Notes under the pieces: model-generated
Seen by the model: only the letters and a program-made list of their open reading frames with translations
The model's database searches: none
What the model was told of the DNA's origin: nothing
Origin: an uncultured Clostridia bacterium
Lineage (GTDB): Bacteria; Bacillota; Clostridia; TANB77; CAG-508
DNA length: 27,860 nucleotides
NCBI GenBank assembly: GCA_947626205.1
Contig: CANQRO010000005.1
Coordinates: 1-27,860, forward strand
Direction: 5' to 3'
Part shown: piece by piece, positions 7,726-16,025 of the stretch
How the letters are laid out: every line of letters starts with the position of its first letter
Position numbering within the stretch: the stretch's first letter is position 1
Program-made: the position numbers and the translations under genes

Positions 7726-8829
7726 ATGAAAGTTATTATTGCATCAGCGGGAACGGCAGGGCATATTAACCCAGGAATTGCAATTGCAAATATAATTAAA
7801 AAAGAAAAACCAAACTCTGAAATAGTATTTTTAGGTACTAATAGAGGATTAGAAAACGATTTAGTACCAAGAGCAGGTTATGCATTGAAAACTATAGAAG
7901 CTTATGGATTAAGTAAAGAACTTAGTTTAAAAAATATTAAAGATAGTATAAAAACATTAAAAGGAATTTCACAAGCAAAAAAAGTAATGAAAGAGTTTAA
8001 ACCAGATATAGTAATTGGAACAGGAGGATACATCTGTGGGGCTGCAATACTAGCAGCAAATAAGTATAATATTCCAACTCTTCTACATGAAAGTAATGCT
8101 TTTCCAGGGAAAGCTGTAAAAATGCTTTCAAAGAAAGTAGATACCATTTTAACAAGCTTTGAAGAAGCAAAAAAAGAACTTCCAAAAGCAAAAAATGTAG
8201 TTGTAGTAGGAAATCCTACAAAAATTAAAAATTTAGAATTAAGTAGAATGCAAAAAAACGAAGTGTTAAGGCAGTTAGGGTTAAGACAAGATCAGCCACT
8301 TGTGTTAATATTTGGTGGAAGCCAAGGTGCAAAAGCAATAAATGATTCTGTTACAAATTTAATAAACGAAAATAAAATGAAAGATTATCAAATTATGTGG
8401 GCACCAGGCCCTATGCAGTTTGATATAGTAAAAAGAAATATAAAAAATTTATCAAAATTGAAAGGATTGAAAATAGTTCCATACATATATAATATGGAAG
8501 AAGTAATGAATACAGCAGACCTTGTTATTGCAAGAAGTGGTGCTATGACTATTACAGAAGTTGCAATAACTGGAAAACCAGCAATATTTATTCCACTTCC
8601 ATATGTTAGTAATGATCATCAAGTATATAATGCAAAAGTATTAGCAGACATCGGAGCAGCAGAAATAATATTAAATAAGGATTTGAATTCTGAAACTTTA
8701 GCTAATATGATTAATGGAATTATACAAAATCCAGAAAAAATCAAAAAAATGGGTGAACAAGCAAAAACAATAGCTAAAGATAATGTGGAAGAAAAAATTT
8801 ATAAGGAAATAGAAAAATTAGTAAAATAG
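7726..8829 (+). CDS. murG: UDP-GlcNAc:lipid I GlcNAc transferase MurG
   Basis: Peripheral membrane GT-B glycosyltransferase that adds GlcNAc to lipid I to give lipid II, the substrate of the SpoVE/SpoVD pair encoded upstream. The 367 residues show the N-terminal glycine loop SAGTAGHINPGIAIA (lipid side), a second G-loop GTGGYICGAAI, the C-terminal GGSQGAKAIN loop and the UDP-GlcNAc site RSGAMTITEV followed by PLPYVSNDHQ. No Shine-Dalgarno sequence lies directly before ATG 7726; initiation probably depends on the leader element just upstream. The cluster ends here: murB, divIB/ftsQ, ftsA and ftsZ do not follow. Confidence 0.97.
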   Translation: MKVIIASAGTAGHINPGIAIANIIKKEKPNSEIVFLGTNRGLENDLVPRAGYALKTIEAYGLSKELSLKNIKDSIKTLKGISQAKKVMKEFKPDIVIGTGGYICGAAILAANKYNIPTLLHESNAFPGKAVKMLSKKVDTILTSFEEAKKELPKAKNVVVVGNPTKIKNLELSRMQKNEVLRQLGLRQDQPLVLIFGGSQGAKAINDSVTNLINENKMKDYQIMWAPGPMQFDIVKRNIKNLSKLKGLKIVPYIYNMEEVMNTADLVIARSGAMTITEVAITGKPAIFIPLPYVSNDHQVYNAKVLADIGAAEIILNKDLNSETLANMINGIIQNPEKIKKMGEQAKTIAKDNVEEKIYKEIEKLVK

Positions 8830-9003
8830 CAAGTTACGAAAATAGAAAAGTATTAAAGTATTAAAGCTAAATTATCAAGGAAGTAAAGTAATAAAATCTT
8901 AATGATAGAAAAATAGTAAAACAGTAAATTAATAATATATTGAATTAGTTTATTACAAATATATAACGTAAATATAGTTTTTGTGTAACAAACTATAAAA
9001 AAG

Positions 9004-9035
9004 AGGACACATTTTATCAAATGGTGTCCTTTTTT
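9004..9035 (+). terminator. Intrinsic terminator after murG
   Basis: Stem 9004-9014 with 9019-9030 (seven perfect pairs at the base, then one bulge) and a T-run at 9030-9035. An A-run on the left side makes it potentially bidirectional. The 174 bases between murG and this hairpin contain short 'GTATTAAA'-like repeats and no ORF I can support. Confidence 0.8.
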
Positions 9036-9079
9036 AAATTATAGTGATAAAACGTGTAGAAATACGCGTTCGAAAGTAG

Positions 9080-9108
9080 TTGCCTAACTGAAAAAAATAG
9101 TTTATAGT
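9080..9108 (+). promoter_or_regulatory. Candidate sigma-A promoter for the DUF6514-like gene
   Basis: TTGCCT (9080-9085), a 17-base spacer, and TATAGT (9103-9108) lie 24 bases before the ATG at 9133. Spacing is ideal, and each box differs from consensus at one or two positions. Confidence 0.45.
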
Positions 9109-9132
9109 ATAGAAGTATTGGGAGGTGTACAA

Positions 9133-9432
9133 ATGAAAAGTTTTTTTGGTGGAACCTATATTGGTAGGGAGATATTAGAAGAAAATAATATTTTTTATCC
9201 AATAAGGTTAGAATATTATAGAATAGAGAAATTGGATAAAAACCAGACATTCTATGGTATAGAAATTATAAAAACCGAATATAAAAAAGAAGGAATAAAA
9301 GTAGAAAATGAAGTAATTGAAAATATAACTAAAGAAGAAAAAGTAATAAATGGAATTTTAGATAAGTTAAAATTTGGAACAGTAATGCCACAATCTGGAC
9401 AAGAAGTTATAAAAGAATTAGTGAGTGCATGA
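9133..9432 (+). CDS. Small DUF6514-like protein
   Basis: A 99-residue protein without signal peptide or membrane segment. The sequence has a YGIEI core strand, a Lys/Glu-rich middle and an ILDKLKFGTVMPQSGQEVIKELV end; this pattern resembles the clostridial DUF6514 family from memory, which has no known function. I chose ATG 9133 because GGGAGGTG (9120-9126) is seven bases upstream; an in-frame GTG at 9118 overlaps the ribosome site. It is a single-gene unit flanked by hairpins and lies before spoIIE, but nothing in the sequence ties it to sporulation. Confidence 0.6.
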   Translation: MKSFFGGTYIGREILEENNIFYPIRLEYYRIEKLDKNQTFYGIEIIKTEYKKEGIKVENEVIENITKEEKVINGILDKLKFGTVMPQSGQEVIKELVSA

Positions 9433-9456
9433 TATAGTAAATGCTAATTTAACCGT

Positions 9457-9497
9457 AAATTAATGTAAGCAATTTTTATTATTGCTTACATTAATTT
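9457..9497 (+). terminator. 17-bp hairpin terminator after the DUF6514-like gene
   Basis: A perfect 17-bp inverted repeat (9457-9473 with 9481-9497) with a 7-base loop; its 3' arm ends in T-rich sequence (TTAATTTTAT). It closes the small gene. The remaining 230 bases up to spoIIE are AT-rich; the best promoter-like pair is TTGAAA (9535-9540) and TATAAA (9556-9561) with a short 15-base spacer. I saw no clear Spo0A box (TGTCGAA). Confidence 0.65.
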
Positions 9498-9730
9498 TAT
9501 GCCTTATAGCGTTCAGTAAATTATTTAAAAAGCATTGAAAAAATTGAACATATAGTATAAAATAATAGTGGAAAAATATTTTTTACGTAAGAAAAAGATA
9601 TATCATAGTATAATGTATCTAAAAAGGTCAAAAACTTTTTTAAATTAAGGTACTAAATATGACAAACTATTCAAAAGATTAAGATTAAAATAAATACCGA
9701 TATTTTAAAAAAAGTATGAGGTGGTAAAAA

Positions 9731-12220
9731 ATGTTTCAAACAATTTTAGGTGGACAAGCTGACATTGTACAAGATGAAGAACTAGACCCAAATGTTGATA
9801 AACGAAAAATGATATTAAAAAAAGTATTTACAAGAAAAAACATCATTGTATATATAGTTAGTTTTATTATATCTACTATTGAATGTATTAATGGAATTGC
9901 ACCATTTGGAATAGCAATTTTTGCAGCTAGTCTTTCGAATGGAATACCAGCATTGGTAGTATATGCATTAACTATTTTAGGTACTTTAGTAGGTTTAGGT
10001 TGGGAAAAAACTCTCACATATATATTAACTTCACTAGTTTTTATTGTGATGGTTTTAATAAAAAAACCAAAAGAAAGTTTAGAATATGAAAATGAAAAGT
10101 TAAGACTAGGAAAATATGTATTCATATCTTCATTTTTAGTACAAATAGTAAGTTCTTTATTAGGAAATTTCATAGTATATGATTTATTCATTAGTCTAAT
10201 GATAGGAATTTGCTCTTACATATTTTATAAAATTTTTGCAAATTCTTTACCTGTGATATATGAATTTGGAGAGAAAAAAGTATTTGCTATAGAAGAAGTA
10301 ATTGGAGCAAGTATTTTATTATGTATTGGTGCATGTGCATTTAGAGATTTTTCTATTTTTGGATTTCAAATTAGAACTATTTTGAGTATATTAGTAGTGT
10401 TAATATTAGGATGGAAAAATGGCGTATTAGTAGGTGCTACAACAGGAATTACAATAGGTACAATTTTAGGGTTAATTAGTATGCAAGGACCTGTAATAAT
10501 TGCATCATATGCATTATCTGGAATGATTGCAGGAATATTCTCTAAATTTGGAAAATTTGGTGTTATAGTTGGATTTATTTTAGGCAATTCTATTCTTGCA
10601 TTTGTAACAAATGGTAATACATCTGAAATTATATACATTAGGGAAATTTTAATTGCTTCTTTAGGATTATTATTAGTTCCAGAAAGATTATCTATAGATG
10701 TAGAAGAACTATTTGGAAAAGCAAAATTATTACAATCTGGGCCAGCTAACAGAATCTCAGATAATAAAGAAACTATATACCGTTTAAATAATGTATCTGA
10801 AACAATTGCAGATATTGCAGATACATATAAAGAAGCAGCATCTACTATTGTGGAAGAGGAAGAAATTGAACAAGCCAAAAATAAAGAAATATTCATTGAA
10901 GAATTATTAAATAATATTGAAGAACTACAGGGAAATATTTTATATGATGATTTACAAAATTTAGATACTACAGATATGTCAAATGACATTTTTAAATGTT
11001 TAATTGATAACCAAAAGATTACAAGAAAAGATTTGATAGATATTTTTGCAAATCACAATAATTATATTGTTGGGTTTGATAATGCTGAAATAAGCATGAA
11101 TATTGAAAAAGACTTAAAAGATGTAGTTAATTGTATTAATGAATCATATAAGATGAGTAAAGCTAAATTTATTTGGAAAAGTAAAATGAATGAAAATAAA
11201 AAAGTAATGATGAATCAATTAGATGGCGTATCTAAAGTAATATCATCAATTGCTGAAGACTTAGAAAATAAAGAAAAACAAAATGATGAGTTTATTATAG
11301 AAAAAGAAGAAATTATAAACATAGCTAAAGAAAGAAAAATAGATATAAAAGAATTAAATATACGAAAAGAAAAAACAGGAAGATATATTATTCAAGTTTA
11401 TATAGATCGTTGTTGTGAAGAAAATGAAAAACGCGGTTGTACAATTGAATCTATGGAAAGAATATTATCTAAAGTATTTAATGATAAAATAGTTATTCAA
11501 AAGAATAATTGCGGATTAAAGAAAGAATTAAATTTATGTGTAAATACTTATGCTTCAGAGGATAGATATACTTTACAATTAGGAGTTTCAAAAAAGACAA
11601 AACAGGATTCTTATGTATCTGGAGACTCTAGTCTTAGTTTGAAACTTGATGATGGAAAATACTTACTTGCTATTAGCGATGGAATGGGATCTGGACCAAA
11701 AGCAAGGCAAAGTAGTAAAATTGCCGTTAAAATGCTAGAAAGATTGTTATCTAGTGGGTTTGATAAAGACACATCTATGGAACTGATTAATTCTACTTTA
11801 TCGGCAAGTTCAGAAGAAGATTCTTATGCCACATTAGATGTTGCAATTCTAGATTTATATTCTGGTAATATAGAGTTTATAAAAAATGGTGCTTGTCCTA
11901 CATATGTTAAACAAGGTAAAAATGTTCAATTAATAAAGGCACTTTCACTACCAGCAGGTATTGTAGAAAATATGAATTTAGTTGTTTACGATAAGGATTT
12001 AGAAAATAGCGAAATAATACTTATGTGTTCTGATGGAATAATGGAAGCTAATGGAGAGTACCAAAATAAAGAATTGTGGGTACGAGATATATTAGAACAA
12101 ATCGAAACAGATAATGTTCAAAAAATAGCAGATATTATAACAAAAGAAGCAATAGACCATTGCTATGGTTCCGTAAAAGATGATATGACAATTATAGTTG
12201 CAAAAATACAAAAAAAATAA
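9731..12220 (+). CDS. spoIIE: Stage II sporulation serine phosphatase SpoIIE
   Basis: Membrane PP2C-type phosphatase that dephosphorylates the anti-anti-sigma factor SpoIIAA and so activates sigma-F in the forespore; in Bacillus it also binds FtsZ at the polar septum. The 829 residues match the family. Residues about 35-330 are hydrophobic with roughly ten membrane segments, 340-590 form a charged central region, and about 600-829 form the phosphatase. The metal-binding motifs are visible: DGMGSGPKA (Asp650), the LMCSDGIMEA segment, and the terminal DDMTIIVAKI (Asp817-Asp818). The start is ATG behind GAGGTGG (9718-9724). It ends at a terminator shared with the opposing pgsA. This gene is the best evidence that the organism sporulates. 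Confidence 0.96.
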   Translation: MFQTILGGQADIVQDEELDPNVDKRKMILKKVFTRKNIIVYIVSFIISTIECINGIAPFGIAIFAASLSNGIPALVVYALTILGTLVGLGWEKTLTYILTSLVFIVMVLIKKPKESLEYENEKLRLGKYVFISSFLVQIVSSLLGNFIVYDLFISLMIGICSYIFYKIFANSLPVIYEFGEKKVFAIEEVIGASILLCIGACAFRDFSIFGFQIRTILSILVVLILGWKNGVLVGATTGITIGTILGLISMQGPVIIASYALSGMIAGIFSKFGKFGVIVGFILGNSILAFVTNGNTSEIIYIREILIASLGLLLVPERLSIDVEELFGKAKLLQSGPANRISDNKETIYRLNNVSETIADIADTYKEAASTIVEEEEIEQAKNKEIFIEELLNNIEELQGNILYDDLQNLDTTDMSNDIFKCLIDNQKITRKDLIDIFANHNNYIVGFDNAEISMNIEKDLKDVVNCINESYKMSKAKFIWKSKMNENKKVMMNQLDGVSKVISSIAEDLENKEKQNDEFIIEKEEIINIAKERKIDIKELNIRKEKTGRYIIQVYIDRCCEENEKRGCTIESMERILSKVFNDKIVIQKNNCGLKKELNLCVNTYASEDRYTLQLGVSKKTKQDSYVSGDSSLSLKLDDGKYLLAISDGMGSGPKARQSSKIAVKMLERLLSSGFDKDTSMELINSTLSASSEEDSYATLDVAILDLYSGNIEFIKNGACPTYVKQGKNVQLIKALSLPAGIVENMNLVVYDKDLENSEIILMCSDGIMEANGEYQNKELWVRDILEQIETDNVQKIADIITKEAIDHCYGSVKDDMTIIVAKIQKK

Positions 12221-12281
12221 ATATATCAATCAAATAAACTAATCATATAAAAATATAAAAAAAATAATTTTCAGATACAAA

Positions 12282-12325
12282 AATGCCCAGAAAGATTTTA
12301 AAATTTTCCTGGGTATTTATTTTAA
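12282..12325. terminator. Bidirectional terminator between spoIIE and pgsA
   Basis: An imperfect stem of about 17 bp pairs the region around TGCCCAG (12284-12290) with CCTGGGTA (12308-12315), with A/T-rich flanks on both sides. It lies between convergent genes and can serve both. Confidence 0.75.
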
Positions 12326-12377
12326 ACTTATTTTATAAATTCTATTTTAAATGTAAAACTATTAATTATAGAATTTT

Positions 12378-12986
12378 TTATTTAGAAGAATCTATTTTTA
12401 AATTCTCTTTTTTTAAATAGCCTTTTGTGTAAAATGCACGTATATACATGAATAAAGAAAAAATAGTCATAATTAAAGCTAAATAGTAGATGTATTGATC
12501 GAAGCTAGGAAGCGGAGACATACTATATTCTGGGTGGTTAAAAATAATTAAATTAAATTGTTTTATAAAGAAAGAACTTACTATTGCTACATAAAATAAT
12601 ACAGTAGAAATTTTCCCATACCATTTGCTTGATACAACAAGCTCTTTTCCATATAAAAATGATGCTCCAGCAATCATAATAAATTCTTTAAGTAAAACTA
12701 TAATTAAAATCCATAAAGGAATAACATTCTGAAGTGCTAATACGGTTAATACTGAAATTTGAGTTGTTTTATCAGCTAAAGGATCTATAAGTTTGCCAAA
12801 GTTAGTAATGAAACCAAATTTTCTAGCTATAAACCCATCTAAAACATCTGTAAGTCCTGAAATAGTTAAAAATATAAACGCAAGTATATAGTTACCACTG
12901 TTCATAAATATAACTATAAAAGGAATTAAAAAAAATCGAATAACAGTTAAGATATTAGGTATATGTTTAAACATAGTAAATTTCAT
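12378..12986 (-). CDS. pgsA: CDP-diacylglycerol-glycerol-3-phosphate 3-phosphatidyltransferase
   Basis: Integral membrane enzyme that makes phosphatidylglycerol phosphate, the committed step of anionic phospholipid synthesis. The 202 residues carry the full CDP-alcohol phosphatidyltransferase motif D-G-x2-A-R-x8-G-x3-D-x3-D (DGFIARK ... GKLIDPLADK, about residues 49-72), preceded by PNILTVIRFFLIPF, the usual PgsA N-terminus. About five membrane segments are visible. Start ATG (complement of 12984-12986) is preceded by AAGGAAAGGA. It has its own promoter (13056-13084) and is transcribed away from the clpE-like gene. The related phosphatidylserine or cardiolipin synthases are less likely given the N-terminal motif. 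Confidence 0.92.
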   Translation of the reverse strand: MKFTMFKHIPNILTVIRFFLIPFIVIFMNSGNYILAFIFLTISGLTDVLDGFIARKFGFITNFGKLIDPLADKTTQISVLTVLALQNVIPLWILIIVLLKEFIMIAGASFLYGKELVVSSKWYGKISTVLFYVAIVSSFFIKQFNLIIFNHPEYSMSPLPSFDQYIYYLALIMTIFSLFMYIRAFYTKGYLKKENLKIDSSK

Positions 12987-13055
12987 TCCTTTCCTTCGTC
13001 AGTTGTAATGCACACAGTATGAATATTACATTTCGTATCATACTTTATATTATAT

Positions 13056-13084
13056 ATAATACATTTTTTGCTATATTTCGTCAA
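13056..13084 (-). promoter_or_regulatory. Sigma-A promoter for pgsA
   Basis: On the minus strand TTGACG (13084-13079), a 17-base spacer, and TATTAT (13061-13056) lie about 70 bases before the pgsA ATG. One mismatch in each box and ideal spacing. It lies just after the clpE-like terminator, so pgsA is an independent unit. Confidence 0.7.
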
Positions 13085-13100
13085 GAGAATTACTAAATAT

Positions 13101-13148
13101 AAATAATAAAAAGAGGGATAATATAAAATTTCCCTCTTTTTATTATTT
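13101..13148 (-). terminator. Terminator of the clpE-like gene
   Basis: A perfect 18-bp inverted repeat (13101-13118 with 13131-13148), GC-rich in its upper part and A/T-rich at its base. Read on the minus strand it ends in a T-run. It overlaps the stop codon of the clpE-like gene by a few bases. Confidence 0.85.
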
Positions 13149-15431
13149 ATTTACATTAAATGTTAATTCGTTATTTACACAATTTAAATTAACAGTTTGA
13201 CCATCCAATAATTCAGAACGCAAAATCATTTCAGATAATACATCTTCTACATATCTTTGAATTGCTCTTCTTAGTGGACGTGCTCCATATTTATAATCCG
13301 TACCTTTTTCTAACAAGTATTCTTTTGCAGATAAGCTAACTTCAAGTGTAATCAATTTATTTTTCAAAGCATTTTTTGTATCTTCTAGCATTAAATCTAC
13401 AATTTTTAATAATTGATCTTTTGTTAAACTATCAAATATTATAATTTCATCAACACGATTCAAAAATTCTGGCCTAAAAGTATCTTTTAAAGCATTTTCA
13501 ATTTTATCTTTATTTATTGAACTAGTTTTTCCAAATCCAATTGAATTGTTATTTAAATTTGAACCTGCATTTGATGTCATTATAATAATTGTATTTTCAA
13601 AACTTACTGTATTACCTTGTGAATCAGTTAGTTTTGCATCATCTAAAACTTGAAGTAAAATGTTAAATACATCTGGATGAGCTTTTTCAATTTCGTCTAG
13701 TAAAATAATTGAATATGGATTTCTTTTTACTTTTTCTGTTAATTGACCTGCATCATCATATCCTACATATCCAGGAGGAGATCCTATTAATTTAGAAGTT
13801 GAATGACTCTCCATATATTCAGACATATCTATACGAATAATAGAATCTTCTTTTCCAAACATTTCATAACTAAGTGCTTTTGCAAGTTCTGTTTTACCTA
13901 CACCAGTTGGACCAACGAATATGAAAGAAGGTGGTCTTTTAGTACTTTTTAATCCTGCACGATTTCTTCTTATAGCACGAGCTACTGCAGAAACAGCCTC
14001 ATTTTGCCCAATAATCCTTTTATGAAGATTATCTTCCAAAGATAATAACTTTTTGGTCTCTTCTTCAGTAATTTTTTGAACTGGAATTTTAGTCCAATGC
14101 TCTATTACAAGCGCAATGTCTTGAACCGTTAATGGCTTAATTTTTACTTTACTTGAAAGATTTTTTATTTCTTCCTCAAGTTGACATTCTTTTGTTTTTA
14201 AATCGGCTGCTTTTTGATAATCCTCAGTAGAGTCTGCAACTGCTGCTTCTTCTTTTTCTTCTTGCACGGCTTTTAATTCATTTTTTAATACTTCAAGTTT
14301 ATATAATTCTTTATTATCCAAGTTGATTCGAGAACATGCTTCATCTAAAAGATCTATTGCTTTATCAGGTAAGAAACGGTCATGGATATATTTTTCAGAC
14401 ATAATAACAGTATTACGTATTACATCGTTTGAAATTTTTACCTTATGATAATTTTCATAGTATTTTTTAATTCCCTCAATTATTTGTATAGTATCTTCAA
14501 TAGATGGTTCTTCTACAATAATAGGTTGAAATCTTCTTTCTAATGCAGAATCCTTTTCTATATGCTTTCTGTACTCTTTTAAAGTAGTAGTTCCAATTAT
14601 TTGAATCTCACCATTAGCAAGAGAAGGTTTTAGAATATTTGCGGCATTAGTAGCATTTTCTGCATCGCCAGCGCCCATAATATTATGAATTTCGTCTATA
14701 ACTAAAATAATGTTTCCGCAAGCTTTGCATTCATCTATAATGGATTTCATTCTACTTTCAAATTGGCCTCTGAATTGAGTTCCTGCTATTACAGATGTCA
14801 TATCTAATAAAAATACTTCTTTATTTAATAATTTAGCAGGTACTTTTCCATTAGCTATTTTAATTGCTAAACCTTGTGCTATTGCTGTTTTACCAACTCC
14901 AGGTTCACCAATTAGGCAAGGGTTGTTTTTTAAACGACGATTTAATATTTGAATCATTCTTTGAATTTCTTTATCTCTACCTATAACTAAATCTAATTCA
15001 CCATTTCTAGCTTTGTTAGTTAAATTTGTACCATATGTATCCAAATATTTTGTCTTTTTTGATTTAGTTTTTTTATCTACTTTTACTTTTTTACTAGAAC
15101 TAGAATCTGATGGTTCATCAGATTTTCCATCCATTTCAAAAAGAGCATTAAAAGGTATTCCTGTTATATTAGAAGATTCTAAAGAAAGATTATTATTAGA
15201 TAGATTTTCAGTAATATCCTTAAAAATAGTTTCGAATTGACTTGTCATATCTTCTAAATTTATTTTATCGCCATCTAATATTGTAGATTGTTTAGCTAAT
15301 ACTTCTAATGGATTTATTCCTTTTTCCTTTGCACAGTTATAACAGAATCCTTCTAAAGAATTTTGTTTGTTCTCATCTAATTTATTTACGAATATTATGG
15401 CTGTATTTTTGTGACAAACTGAACACAACAT
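13143..15431 (-). CDS. clpE: ClpE-like AAA+ unfoldase with N-terminal zinc finger
   Basis: Hsp100/Clp ATPase, 762 residues, that would unfold proteins and feed them to ClpP. The N-terminus has a zinc finger (Cys3, Cys6, Cys30, Cys33) in place of the Clp-N repeat, as in ClpE. A Ser/Lys-rich linker follows (about 105-130). AAA domain 1 has GEPGVGKT and VIDEIHN; a UVR-like coiled segment lies near 390-430 (DYQKAADLKTKE); AAA domain 2 has GPTGVGKT, LLDEIEKAH and the GSPPGYVGYD pore loop. NSIGFGK supplies an IGF-type ClpP-docking tripeptide. Start ATG follows AAGGAGAT on the minus strand. It has its own promoter and terminator; no CtsR operator or mcsA/mcsB gene is adjacent. ClpC is excluded by the N-terminus. 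Confidence 0.9.
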   Translation of the reverse strand: MLCSVCHKNTAIIFVNKLDENKQNSLEGFCYNCAKEKGINPLEVLAKQSTILDGDKINLEDMTSQFETIFKDITENLSNNNLSLESSNITGIPFNALFEMDGKSDEPSDSSSSKKVKVDKKTKSKKTKYLDTYGTNLTNKARNGELDLVIGRDKEIQRMIQILNRRLKNNPCLIGEPGVGKTAIAQGLAIKIANGKVPAKLLNKEVFLLDMTSVIAGTQFRGQFESRMKSIIDECKACGNIILVIDEIHNIMGAGDAENATNAANILKPSLANGEIQIIGTTTLKEYRKHIEKDSALERRFQPIIVEEPSIEDTIQIIEGIKKYYENYHKVKISNDVIRNTVIMSEKYIHDRFLPDKAIDLLDEACSRINLDNKELYKLEVLKNELKAVQEEKEEAAVADSTEDYQKAADLKTKECQLEEEIKNLSSKVKIKPLTVQDIALVIEHWTKIPVQKITEEETKKLLSLEDNLHKRIIGQNEAVSAVARAIRRNRAGLKSTKRPPSFIFVGPTGVGKTELAKALSYEMFGKEDSIIRIDMSEYMESHSTSKLIGSPPGYVGYDDAGQLTEKVKRNPYSIILLDEIEKAHPDVFNILLQVLDDAKLTDSQGNTVSFENTIIIMTSNAGSNLNNNSIGFGKTSSINKDKIENALKDTFRPEFLNRVDEIIIFDSLTKDQLLKIVDLMLEDTKNALKNKLITLEVSLSAKEYLLEKGTDYKYGARPLRRAIQRYVEDVLSEMILRSELLDGQTVNLNCVNNELTFNVNK

Positions 15432-15466
15432 AGTATAATCTCCTTGTATAAATTTTCTATTAGTAT

Positions 15467-15495
15467 ATAATACAGTAAAAATAGGGAAAAGTCAA
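15467..15495 (-). promoter_or_regulatory. Sigma-A promoter for the clpE-like gene
   Basis: Minus strand TTGACT (15495-15490), a 17-base spacer and TATTAT (15472-15467), 36 bases before the ATG. I looked for paired CtsR heptads (GGTCAAA-type) and saw only one partial half-site, AGTCAA, which is the -35 itself. Confidence 0.65.
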
Positions 15496-15579
15496 TATAA
15501 AATGAAAGTAGATTATGAATTCTTTAAAGTATATTTTTAAAGCCTATATTGTGAATTTTTTTAAACATTATAAGCATAT

Positions 15580-15620
15580 AAAAACAAAGCCAAGTTCTTA
15601 AAATTTAAGAACTTAGCCTT
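15580..15620 (-). terminator. Terminator of the GC-rich small gene
   Basis: A 15-bp stem (15586-15600 with 15606-15620) containing GGCTAAGTTCTTA on the minus strand, followed in that direction by a T-rich tail (15585-15580). It lies 18 bases after the stop of the 46-residue ORF. The A/T symmetry also allows function on the plus strand. Confidence 0.8.
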
Positions 15621-15638
15621 GCTTTCAAAGAAGCTTAA

Positions 15639-15779
15639 CTATCTCTTCGCCTGAAGAAACTCGGGTGAGTTGTAAAAATCGTGCCTGCAAACGTACTCTT
15701 CTTCTTCGTTTACGTGCACTTCTTTAAACACCTGTACTTCCTGCATTTCTTCTGCAAAGAGGATGCCTAATTCATTCAT
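15639..15779 (-). CDS. GC-rich 46-residue protein of unknown function
   Basis: An ORF of 46 codons starting MNELGILFAEEMQEVQVFKE and ending in FLQAKR. It is very acidic in the middle (four consecutive Glu at 25-28) with a single Cys (about 31) in YVCRHDFY, and has no signal or membrane segment. AAGGGGGG lies about six bases before the ATG. It has a near-consensus promoter (15842-15870), a palindrome just before the ribosome site and a strong terminator, so it is an independent, probably well-expressed unit. Its base composition (about 45 percent GC by eye) stands out from neighbours near 30 percent, and it uses codons such as CAC, GTG, GAG and GCG more than they do. It could be a transferred gene or a structured RNA that happens to stay open. 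I do not recognise the family. Confidence 0.6.
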   Translation of the reverse strand: MNELGILFAEEMQEVQVFKEVHVNEEEEYVCRHDFYNSPEFLQAKR

Positions 15780-15795
15780 GCTGGGCCCCCCTTCC

Positions 15796-15811
15796 GCCAC
15801 ATATATGTGGC
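15796..15811. promoter_or_regulatory. Perfect 16-base palindrome before the small gene's ribosome site
   Basis: GCCACATATATGTGGC reads the same on both strands. On the minus strand it ends three bases before the AAGGGGGG ribosome site and about 30 bases downstream of the predicted transcription start. It could be an operator or a hairpin in the leader RNA. Confidence 0.55.
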
Positions 15812-15841
15812 TTTTATGTACAATTAACGGGTTACAATGTA

Positions 15842-15870
15842 ATTATACCATAAATTTCCAAAAAAAGCAA
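15842..15870 (-). promoter_or_regulatory. Promoter of the GC-rich small gene
   Basis: Minus strand TTGCTT (15870-15865), 17 bases, then perfect TATAAT (15847-15842). The predicted start leaves a leader of about 55-60 bases that contains the palindrome 15796-15811. Confidence 0.65.
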
Positions 15871-15981
15871 ACATAATTTATCAGAAAACACATCAAAATT
15901 CGACATTTTCAATTTTAAAGATAAAAAATATATTATCATAACTAAAAATTTGACAAATTATATAATAAGAATGAGCAAGTA

Positions 15982-15990
15982 TGATATAAT
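15982..15990 (+). promoter_or_regulatory. Extended -10 promoter for rsmB
   Basis: TGATATAAT gives a TGN-TATAAT extended -10 box (TATAAT at 15985-15990), 35 bases before the rsmB TTG. A consensus TTGACA at 15950-15955 is too far (29 bases) to be its -35. Confidence 0.45.
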
Positions 15991-16025
15991 AAAAATGAAA
16001 AAAATTAAGATAGGAGATTTAAGAG

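Noticed and set aside
9659..9682. Seven-codon leader ORF before spoIIE
   Set aside because: It has no convincing ribosome site, lies 49 bases before the real start, and short ORFs are expected by chance in AT-rich sequence.
15467..15500. CtsR operator before the clpE-like gene
   Set aside because: Only one partial heptad was seen, and it coincides with the -35 box; a paired direct repeat is missing.
15639..15811. GC-rich block as SRP RNA, RNase P RNA, tmRNA or 6S RNA
   Set aside because: I looked for the SRP GGAAG tetraloop helix, RNase P core boxes and a tmRNA acceptor end with CCA and found none.
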